Shown: positions 55,961 to 64,000 of the stretch, piece after piece
Position numbering within the stretch: position 1 is the stretch's first letter
How the letters are laid out: every line of letters starts with the position of its first letter
DNA from: Saposhnikovia divaricata
Taxonomy: Eukaryota; Streptophyta; Magnoliopsida; Apiales; Apiaceae
Assembly (NCBI GenBank): GCA_036435485.1
Contig: CM071598.1
Location: 123,878,148 to 123,942,147 of the forward strand
DNA length: 64,000 nucleotides
Direction of reading: 5' to 3'
The notes under the pieces: generated by a model
The model's input: only the letters and a program-made list of their open reading frames with translations
Database searches by the model: none
Told to the model about the DNA's origin: nothing
Program-made: the position numbers and the translations under genes

Positions 55961-58655
55961 ATGTCTTTTGATCGTAATTGGATCAATCATCGTTTTCATG
56001 CAGGGACAAATTGTTATACTAGAGAGTTTTTGAATGGTGTTGATAAATTTCTTAATTTTGCCAAAAATCATTGTGAGGAAGATGAAGAAGAAATTAGACG
56101 CCCAAGTAATCATTGTTGTAATGTTCCTTTAAAAAGTTTTCATGAAGTGAGATTTGATATCTTGACATATGGATTTTGTCAACACTACACGTTTTGGGAT
56201 TTACACGGGGAAGGCGAAAGAGAACCATTTGGTAGTAGCTCGAGGAATGTAGCTAATAATCGTGATAATGTGTTTGATCCTTACGAGATGTTAAGAGATG
56301 CGGAAGCTTATAATGAGTGGGACAACGAGGATGATGAGATTAATGGTTCGGAGTCGGATGACAAAAATTCTAAATTTTCCGGTTTGAAAATTGATGCGGG
56401 GGTCCCTTTATATCCCGAAAGTACAAAACACACAAGATTGTCATTTGTTAGTGAATTGTTGCATTTTAAGAGCACTCATGGATGTAGTGAGAGGGGGTTC
56501 AATGAGCTTCTTGATCTTATTGGAGATGTGTTGCCTGAAGAACATAAACTACCATCAAATTACAACGAGATCAAGAAGATGCTTAAGGATATGAACTTGG
56601 GATATGAGAAAATTCATGCATGTGAAAATGATTGCAAGTTGCTCTTTGGTGATGATAGTGACAAACAAGAGTGTAATATTTATGGCATGAGTCGATATAA
56701 AGTGGCAAAAGAGGGCAGTAGAGGAAGCATTCCTAGAAAGATTTTGAGATATTTTCCACTTAAGTCACGACTGCAGCGGTTGTATATGTCATCCCGTACT
56801 GCTGAGAGTATGAGGTGGTACAAGAACAGAGAGGTAACTGACGGTATTATGACACATCCAGCGGATGGGGGAGAGTGGAAACAATTTGATAGAAATTACC
56901 CAGATTTTTCACAAGAGATTCGCAATGTTAGACTTGGACTTGCCAGTGATGGATTCTCTCCGTACAACAACAAATCATCGAGGATTACTTACTCAGTATG
57001 GCCTATTATAATGGTTGTGTACAATCTTCCACCTTCTATGTCTATGAAGGATCCTTACATGTACAAGACTTTGCTCATACCAGGGGAAAAAAGCCCCACG
57101 AGAGATACCAATGTCTATTTGAGGCCTCTTATTGATGAGCTGAGACAGATGTGGGGTGTTGGTGTACAGACTTATGATGCTTATACAGACACTCATTTTA
57201 CATTGAGGGCAGCCCTACTATGGACAATCAATAACTTCCCGGCTTATGCAATGTTAAGTGGTTGGTCAACTAAAGGCAAGTTGTCTTGCCCAGTTTGCAT
57301 GGGGGATGTTAGGGCTTCACAGCTTCCACATAGTCGGAAGTGTAGTTTTTGGGGAATAGTAAAAAAGTTTAGAAGATCAGGCTAGATTCATCGACGACAA
57401 ATAGGGTGGGAAGTTCGCAATAATTGTATACAAATAGATTTTCCATTGCCTGGGAAAAATTCTCTGAAGTCTAGGGCTGCTGGATTTGGTGTGACTCATA
57501 ATTTTACACATTTCTCGATCTTCTTTGAGCTCCCGTATTGGTACTCACTCCGCCTACATCGCTGCATTGATGTCATACATACGGAAAAAAATGTATTTGA
57601 CAATTTTTTCCATACTGTGATGGATACAAAAAAATCCAAGGACACCAATAATGCAAGAGCAGATTTGAAAGCATTTGGAATTAAAGAAGAGTTATGGATG
57701 CGTGGAAATGCAAAACCTCGAGCGTCATACACTCTCTCCCGAGAACTGCAGTGTCAGGTTTATAATTGGATTAGTGAACTAAGGATGCCAGATGGTTGTG
57801 CTTCAAATATCGCAAGATACAGCAAGGTGGAAAAGAAAGAGTTAAGTGGCATGAAGTCTCATGATTGTCATGTATTTATGCAAAGGTTATTGCCTTCTGC
57901 TTTTCGTGACATTTTACCGAGTGATGTGCATAATGCAATTTGCAACTTATCAAGCTACTTCAAAGGAATATGCTGAACAACGATAGTGTTGGATGATTTG
58001 GCGATCTTGGAGAAAAATATAGTAAACATCATGTCCAACATGGAAAATATTTTTCCAGGTGCCCTCTTCGATCCGATGGAGCATGTTCTTCTTCATCTTG
58101 TAGAAGAGTGTAGACTTGGCGGTCCTGTCCAGTATCGATGGATGTATTGGGTTGAAAGACAGATGTATCGGATGAAAGTAAAAGTGAGAAACAAAGCACA
58201 GGTTGAGGGATCTATTGCAGAACGTTATGCTGAAGAGGAACTTGTAAATTTTTGTTCCCTATTCTTCGAGTCTTCAGCTCAGACAGTGCACAACAGGATA
58301 GGTCGCAATATGGTTGATGGTAGCATGCACGATCTTACAAAACTTGAGGTGTTCACATATCCTACCAGACTCTTTGGTACATCAAATGGCTATTTTTTAG
58401 ATGACAAGTCACTTCAAATCGCAACTAATTATGTGCTCTTTAATATGCCAGAAGTAACACCGTACAGATTGTAAGAACCCGATAACTTGTTATATCATAA
58501 ATAATGTGAACAATTCATTTTATCTTATTCTCATGTATACTAATATTTGTTTCAGAAATTTTGAAGTAAAAATGAGGGCACAAGATCCGCAAGTCAGTCT
58601 TGATGAGATGAATACAATTGTTGACACACAATTCAAAGCTTGGATGCTTAATGAG
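55961..58655 (+). pseudogene. TNP2-like CACTA transposase, two in-frame stops
   Basis: It cuts and joins element ends. The transposase-associated N-terminal domain starts MSFDRNWINHRFHAGTNCYT, followed by LTYGFCQHYTFWDLHGEGE. The core (55961-57385) shows GLASDGFSPYNN, WPIIMVVYNLPP, LLIPGEKSPTRDTNVYLRPL and LLWTINNFPAYAMLSGWSTKG, then a CPVC pair. TAG at 57383-57385 and TGA at 57974-57976 interrupt the same reading frame, and sequence between them is shorter than usual. Downstream pieces carry IHTEKNVFDNFF, MKSHDCHVFMQRLLPSAFRD and a DUF4218-like segment (HLVEECRLGGPVQYRWMYWVER). An intron (58471-58555, GTAAGA...TTTCAG) joins in phase to an exon ending at 58655 before another donor. The gene is dead but recently so. 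Confidence 0.88.
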
Positions 58656-58737
58656 GTATATTGATTTATTACATATTGCATTGATAAGTTGACATACATA
58701 AAAAGATGCATGTTTGATTATTATTACATCATAGTTA

Positions 58738-58930
58738 CACTACACCATAAAAGGCCTACGACAACATTTTTAGCCTGTGTTGCCATCAAATATGTTGCCT
58801 TTGCCATGATGTTTTTTGCTAATGCAACATTGTCATTTTTATGTTGCCTCAGGTAGCAAAATTATGTTGCTATAGAATGAAAGTGTTGCCATGTTGCTGT
58901 AGGTATCAAATTGTGTTGCCATAATTTTAT
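58738..58930 (+). mobile_element. Terminus of a second CACTA element with TGTTGCC subterminal repeats
   Basis: CACTACACCATAAAAG starts at 58738 after TTA, a possible 3-bp target site. Seven TGTTGC/TGTTGCC words follow within 150 bases, some inverted. The word differs from the GCGACGGA type of the first element, so this is another family inserted in its intron. The opposite end is not found in the window. Confidence 0.65.
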
Positions 58931-59360
58931 AATGAACAAAATTTTACATTTTCTACTAAAAATAAAAGTTTAACATTTTTTCACATGAAACTTAATTTAT
59001 TTGGATAAAAATAATCAATAAGATTTTATAAAATCACTTCTGAGCACACTCTTCTTTCACAATCTTAAAAATAAAAAATTTCTTTACAAACTATGGAAAA
59101 AGAAACTGTTTTACATAATACAAAAAATTTAGCTTTTAACACAAAATTAAACTATGAATAAATATTTGACTTTAAAACTAATAATTTATAAAAAATGTAA
59201 TAAAAGAATTTTATAAAAGTATAAAATCAATCAAGTAAATAATAATTCTATTTTTATAAATATTAACATATTTTATTAAATTTAAAATGAATAATTATTT
59301 TTAGAAAAAAGAAATTAAAACCTCACAATTAAGTGGAACAGATATTTTATTTTTTAAAGG
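58931..59360. other. AT-rich stretch, nothing recognised
   Basis: Very AT-rich, no ORF or repeat end. It may be the body of the second CACTA element or the upstream region of the gene that follows. Confidence 0.4.
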
Positions 59361-59367
59361 CAGATGA

Positions 59368-59375
59368 TATATAAG
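59368..59375 (+). promoter_or_regulatory. Candidate TATA box
   Basis: TATATAAG is followed about 30-60 bases later by a CT-rich leader (59432-59550) and AATTAGGGTTTC near 59643, the usual look of a plant 5' UTR. An intron ending TTTGTTTCAG near 59743 follows. Confidence 0.45.
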
Positions 59376-59431
59376 GGCGGCAAAAGAGCTGCGCTTTTCA
59401 TTTTCCACTTCGACAAAATAATTGAGACTCT

Positions 59432-59590
59432 CCCTCTCTCTCTTTTCATTCTCGCTCCCACTCTCTCTCAAGCACTCTCTCTCTCTCTCTCTAACACAAT
59501 CTATCTCTCCCGTCTTATTTCATTCTCTCTCCCGCTCTTTCTCTCTTAGATGTCGTCCCTCTCTCGCTCTCAAGCAATCTATCCCTCCCG
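59432..59590 (+). repeat. CT-rich 5' leader (CTCTCT microsatellite)
   Basis: Interrupted CT runs typical of plant 5' untranslated regions; a shorter CT run lies at 59820-59842. ORFs across them are Leu/Ser artefacts. Confidence 0.7.
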
Positions 59591-60156
59591 TTCAATCGAT
59601 TTGAAGCTTCGGTTTGAATTACTGCTTCTTCAATTGACTTCTTCAATTAGGGTTTCTTCGGTTTGAATTATGGTTTCTTATTAATTTGATTTTCATTAAT
59701 TGCTCTTTAGTTTTAATTAATTGGTTCTCTCTCTTTGTTTCAGGACTGAACTGGTTGCTTCGATTTTGCTTGCCTTGATTTGGTTCCGATTTGGGATTTT
59801 TTGGTCTAGGCATGGATATGTCTCTCTCTCTCTCTCTCTCTATGTGTGTTTTATTGCAAGTTGGGTTATGTTCTAATTATGTTTTCTCATCACGAATCTT
59901 GAGTGGGGATATTGCTTATATCTATGGTAAGTTCATGCTGATTTGTATGTTAGTTTGTTGTGAAATTGTCGTTGTAGGAACTGGGTGGGTTCGATTTTTG
60001 GGTCATCCCTATATAATTTATCAAAGAATTGATACTTATTAGCTTATAAGTTGTACTAAAATAAATAAATATCAAGAACAACTATGTGTGTGTGTTTATC
60101 GATTAATTAAAGTGATGCTCTTATTGAGATCTAATATGCCTGGGATTTGTTATTAG

Positions 60157-62078
60157 GGGGAAGCTCCAGCCTCTTTAATCGATAATCTGCAGGGGTGTTA
60201 CACAAATGTGTTTGATCTGAAATCGAAAGGTAGCCAAACAGCAACTGTTATTGGGAGCAAAAGAGTATGTTGATTAATGCCCTTGATTTATAATCTCCTT
60301 CTAGCTAAGACTAATGTACTGATTATTAATTCTTTTTCATTTTTTTGTGGCCTTCGTTAGTATGTGATTGGTTGGGGAAATGATGGAGTCGAAACTTTTG
60401 GAGTCCGTATGTTGACAAATGTACCAATGAATGGTAAATTTGTACTACAGTTATATTGCTGCTATTAAATAGCAGATGCTTCAGTTTGCAACAGGGTTTT
60501 ACTAAACCTTTCATGTATATTCAGGGTGATTCCTAATGTTTAGGGAATGAAACCTTTTAAGGGGCATTTGGGTTTGGGGATAGCACTCCCCATGATATAT
60601 ATAGAGGTGTTCACTTATAGGTTAACTCCTAATCCTAAGGCTTTGATATAATTGCTAACCCTGATCTAAGAGAACCTCTGTACTGGATGGCCTTTTTTTC
60701 TTTGATTCATCAAAAGCTATTAGGTGGTTGAGGTCAAAGTTTTGTTTGGTCCTTTAGACATTTAATTACAGGTTAAAGTCTTGTTTTAGTACAAAAAGTA
60801 GTATTGTCAGCTTGCTATAGAACCTTTTGAATTAGTTTTAAATAGTTAAAGAAATAATTGCGAGTTAGTATCAGAATTCTTCTCAGAATTTCGAGTATTG
60901 GAAGTACCCTTTCAACATTTGACTTTGTTTCTGATGAGAACGTGCTATTTATACGTGTGTATAGGAGATATATTTCTCTAGTAACAGCAGAGTAAAAAAT
61001 ATGGAGGTAGAGAGATGAGAGTGTTGAGGGAGCAACTTGTGTGTGTGTAAGAACATTTCTTTCATATAGGAATGTTTTGAAGCTAGAGAAATGCAAGTAT
61101 TGAAGCATCACATGAAAAAGAGTCACTATCTTGAGTAGTCATGAAGTGTTACACCACAGTAAACCAAACCTGACAACTATAATAACATAATTGAAGAAGT
61201 GACATGGCTTTATGTTGGTGCATTTATCGGTAATTTGGCTTTAAAGGGTTCCAAGAAATTAAGCATCAGTGATAAGTTATGTATTCTTTTTCTTCAGACT
61301 TCAAGGGGATGTAGACTGACTCAGGGTATTGCTTATGATAAATGAGTTTTGCCTGTGGACTGCAGAGTAGAGCTTATAGTTTGGGCCTTTTGTATTTTTC
61401 CCCTAACGATAAAAGTGAATATTCAATAGTAAGGTCTACTTGTTTGGATCACCAACTTCTTTTTATCACTTAGTTGGTAGATTTCTGTGACAACTTGGCT
61501 AATTTTTACTATTCCCAATCTTTTTTGAAGTTCATGACAGTTGAAAGATTTAAGACAAACTGGGTACATTATTTTGAAGTGTTCTGCCATGGACTATAGG
61601 CATTTAGGGGCAGTGAAGCACTCTTTTTCCCCTCGCTCCCCCAAAATTGCATTCTCTTGTCTACACCAAAAGACCAAAGCAGTGTACTTTAATTATATAA
61701 TATCTAGACCACAGTAAATAAAGTTTCTGAATGGACCCCGGAAGTTGACACTTGTATTTTTTTCCCTGCCTTGAATAACTTTTCAAGTTCTGAGGACCAT
61801 AACTCAGTATTGTTTATTCAATCAATATATTGAAGCAATAATATGTATCTGTATGTATACTTCTAATTACACAAGTTTAAAATTTTTTATTCAACCAATA
61901 AACTGAAAGCAATGTTATATGAATCAGTACCCTTTTAAGTTATATTGATACTGGTGATTCACAGGATGTGTTTCATGAAAATTTTCCAGGCAAAGCTGTC
62001 AAGTTACAAGATTCAGACAAACTCAATGGAGCAAGTTCCCAAAGGTCTAAATGGTGGTTGGACCTTCCTTACGTCCTA
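60157..62078 (+). CDS. Three phase-matched exons of an unrecognised gene
   Basis: Exon 60157-60264 reads GEAPASLIDNLQGCYTNVFD and on to ATVIGSKR. Exon 60361-60433 reads YVIGWGNDGVETFGVRMLTN. Exon 61990-62078 reads KAVKLQDSDKLNGASSQ and RSKWWLDLPYVL. Borders are TTAG/GTATGT, TTAG/GTAAAT and TCCAG/GTAAGT, and phases (0, 1, 0) fit throughout. I do not recognise the protein. The 5' exon is uncertain: a frame with ATG at 59812 ends at a GTAAGT donor near 59929, but its phase does not fit the first exon. Downstream exons are cut off by the LTR at 62437. It may be a resident host gene or one captured by the CACTA element starting at 58738. Confidence 0.6.
60434..61989 (+). other. Long intron, no embedded gene seen
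   Basis: About 1.56 kb between the second and third exons. It contains the word AACCTTTTAAGGGGCAT near 60550, repeated near 62420 just before the copia LTR. No ORF is supported. Confidence 0.45.
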
Positions 62079-62436
62079 GTAAGTGTGTAGAACTCATCAT
62101 ATTATAATTTGTAGATTATTTTAATATAGTACATCAGTTCTGTGAATGCTGATGGAGGAGCAATAGTGATGCAATGAGTTTTTTTCTGTTGCCAAGATCA
62201 TGAGTTTTATATCCCAGTATATCCTTTCATTAGATTATGCGACTTCACAGGTTTCGTCCTGTTGTTTTTGTACGAATGGTTTAGAATTTTGTAGCTTTAT
62301 TTCATTCTTTTTAGTATCATTCACAAATAGTATGAATGATAAAGCAACTATCGAAACATGCATACTTTTGGACTTTGTTTAAATTACTGTCCAAAATATG
62401 TGATTTAGCGCGATTCAAAAAACCTTTTAAGGGGCA
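62079..62436 (+). other. Intron-like DNA before the LTR insertion
   Basis: It starts with the GTAAGT donor of the third exon. An acceptor-like TTCACAG near 62245 is followed by a short open stretch, but I cannot confirm an exon. Confidence 0.35.
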
Positions 62437-62897
62437 TGTTAGGTCCACTATGATTGTAGAAGGGGGGGTTGAATACAATCTAAATCAATTTCTCAAAATT
62501 TATTCGTTAAATAATTTTCACTTAAATGAATATTTTGTGCGGAATAAATTGACTCGGATTTCAAGTTGAATATAACTGTATATTAACTTGATGTGGTGTT
62601 ACAAAATCAATCCAAACTATTATCAAGTGTTTAATAACTAATTAGAAAATTCGACATGAACTTTTCTAATTTAGTTAATAAATCTGAAGATAAGTACTAG
62701 GAAACTTAATTCGCTAGTAATACAAGAATCACAAGTAGACAAGTTCTATCGGATAGAATATTACAAAGATGATGAACTTGAATTTATGTGAATTAATTGT
62801 TCTTGGTGTTCTTGATGTTTGAGAGAGAAAGCTGCTGTGTTTTTTAGGATTTTGCTGTGTTCTGGTCTGTTTTTTCATTCTGCTGCTTCTGCTGTGT

Positions 62898-62905
62898 TAT
62901 ATAGG
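62898..62905 (-). promoter_or_regulatory. TATA box of the second copia LTR
   Basis: CTATATAA on the minus strand, just downstream of the TTARGTCATACCGA repeat array. Transcription would run toward lower coordinates. Confidence 0.55.
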
Positions 62906-62924
62906 TCTGTACTCATTAGATATG

Positions 62925-63300
62925 ACTTAAACTGCTTCAAGACCTATTAAATCAGCTGTCAGCATGACTTAATCTTGCTCCAAGACATAATTTTCTGTAG
63001 GTATGACTTAGAAAATGTGTCGGTATGACTTAATCTTCAACAGTGTGGTCGGTATGACCTAAACACTTTTGTCGGTATGACCTAACACCTTTCCAGAAAT
63101 ATCTTGCTTCGGTATGACTTAATTCCCTCGGTATGACCTAGCAGATTTGAGGTCGGTAAGACATAATCCATTGCAGCAGCTCGGTATGACCTAATTCTTA
63201 TGCTTGGTATGACTTAGACTTAAGTCATGTCGGTATGACCTAATTTAAGTCATACCGAACTAAACTTAGTCAAGACATAATCCATTCAGCATTTAATTAA
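62925..63300 (-). repeat. U3 array of TCGGTATGACYTAA repeats
   Basis: About a dozen direct copies of TCGGTATGAC[CT]TAA or near variants (for example near 63032, 63052, 63073, 63110, 63129, 63184 and 63229), spaced 18-45 bases apart, with two or three inverted copies at 63218-63270 (TTAAGTCATACCGA). Spacer sequences differ, so the word itself is conserved. The array ends about 20 bases from the TATA box, suggesting an enhancer. Confidence 0.75.
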
Positions 63301-63892
63301 GTCATATTGATCCTTTTAATTAATTAATGATTAACTAATTCATGATTAATTGATACAATAATTAACTTAATAAAAAAATTAATTCTATTAGAATTAATTC
63401 ATTAATTATATCAATTAAATGATTTATATCACTTAAAAACAAATTAAATTAAATCAATAACTAATTAATTTAATTCTTCCAAACCACGGAAAATTATAAA
63501 GAATTACCACTGACTTATGTTGACGTTCGATGTACTGTCTGGTTTATGAACGACTAACTTCAATGATACTTCTTCACTTCTGACTTTAAGCTGTGGTTTA
63601 ATTCTTCTCTCAATTTTCTTGTACTTTGATTGATTTCCAATCTATCACTCGAAAAATCTCTGTCACTCAAAATGAATCCATTCACTTCAATGTTATACTG
63701 AGGCTTGATCAGATACCTGATACGTCTTCCAGTGTGAAACATCAAAACTATAGATTGACTTCCTTCTTTCTTCTGACAGATATTGCTTCCTGAGATTCCT
63801 GTGACAGATCATACGGATATTTACTTATTATAATTTGGTTTAAGTTGATTAGGATCCTCGAACTACAAATAGGCTGATTCATATGCTTTTCA

Positions 63893-64000
63893 ATCTCCCC
63901 CTATTTGTTTGTTAGACAATAACAACCAAATACCTAGAGGATACCTCAACTAATTCAACTTAACCAAATGAAAGATAAAATATTAAACGTGAAGCAAATA
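63893..64000 (-). other. Start of the internal region of the second copia element
   Basis: The polypurine tract (minus strand, AGGGGGAGATT) adjoins the LTR; the remaining 100 bases are AT-rich and untranslated. The coding part lies outside the window. Confidence 0.6.

Larger units (their letters stand above)
55185..58737 (+). mobile_element. CACTA (En/Spm) transposon with TNP2-type transposase, ends incomplete
   Basis: A block of repeated GCGACGGA/TCCGTCGC-type words (55185-55625) precedes a transposase gene whose three frames match TNP2. Subterminal arrays of short repeats bound by a second element protein are typical of CACTA elements. I could not find a CACTA terminal motif at the left end. 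The right part is interrupted by another CACTA terminus at 58738. Confidence 0.7.
62437..63892 (-). mobile_element. 3' LTR of a second Ty1-copia element (1456 bp)
   Basis: It begins TGTTAGGTCC and ends ATGCTTTTCA on the plus strand, then AATCTCCCCC, which on the minus strand is a polypurine tract. The border design is the same as at 42700-42715, so this is the 3' LTR of a minus-strand copia element whose body lies past the window end. A TATA box (minus, CCTATATAAC at about 62897-62906) lies downstream of a dense repeat array in transcription order. The left target duplication cannot be confirmed without the far end. Confidence 0.75.

Noticed and set aside
55761..56113. Ile-Tyr alternating ORFs on both strands
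   Set aside because: Products of the (TA)n tract before the transposase exon.
1..64000. CRISPR array, rRNA or bacterial operon
   Set aside because: No regularly spaced identical repeats with unique spacers, no rRNA signature and no prokaryotic gene arrangement; all repeats are explained by eukaryotic mobile elements or microsatellites.

Overview
The window is nuclear DNA of a flowering plant, most likely a eudicot; I cannot name the genus. The evidence is the mix of repeats: Tekay/Del-type Ty3-gypsy elements with a chromodomain and 3.4-4.5 kb LTRs, Sirevirus-like Ty1-copia elements, a CACTA transposon with a TNP2 transposase, Helitrons, MITE-like elements, a LINE-type 3' tail, and spliced gene fragments with GT-AG introns in AT-rich DNA. 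There is no prokaryotic or organellar gene order. Almost everything is mobile DNA, much of it nested.

Layout. (1) 337-2113: a retroposon with one long ORF, a LINE-like 3' tail and a target-site duplication (TSD). (2) 2250-2866, minus: four small exons at the 3' end of an unrecognised host gene. Its upstream side is interrupted by a 4.0 kb solo Tekay-like LTR (2942-6938, TSD TTGAT). (3) 8630-39115: a three-level nest. The outer Tekay-like element (plus, TSD TAAAA) has an unreadable pol. Its right LTR is split by a second Tekay element (22125-38013, minus, TSD GTAAA). The leader of that element holds a second RT-less retroposon (30865-33417, minus, 16-bp TSD) with a 749-codon ORF. (4) 40071-41300: two Helitrons abutting tail to head, minus strand. 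(5) 41409-42096: two related inverted-repeat elements in (TA)n tracts. (6) 42188-53988: a young Sirevirus-like copia element (minus, TSD CCATC) with gag, protease, an open integrase-RT-RNase H ORF, and a further 3.6 kb accessory ORF downstream of pol. (7) 55071-58930: a Stowaway-like end, a CACTA element with a broken but mostly legible TNP2 transposase gene, and the terminus of a second CACTA. (8) 59368-62078: a TATA box, a CT-rich leader and three phase-matched exons of an unrecognised gene. (9) 62437 to the window end: the 3' LTR of another copia element, with an array of about a dozen TCGGTATGACYTAA-like repeats directly upstream of its TATA box.

Functionally, no LTR element here looks autonomous. 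The inner Tekay has a stop in the protease active site, a missing RT catalytic block, another stop and two frameshifts. The outer Tekay has LTRs only about 2-3% different but a pol with hardly an open stretch, so it was probably mobilised in trans when already dead. The copia element has LTRs about 1.4% different, two stops and a frame change in gag-pol, and three lesions in its accessory ORF.

The observations most worth following up are the two RT-less ORF-bearing retroposons that share only a LINE-like tail (one with three PP1-docking-like KRVSF repeats), the AAACTCTG/CAGAGTTT word enrichment throughout the copia element, the U3 repeat array at 62.9-63.3 kb, and the two unannotated spliced host-gene fragments.
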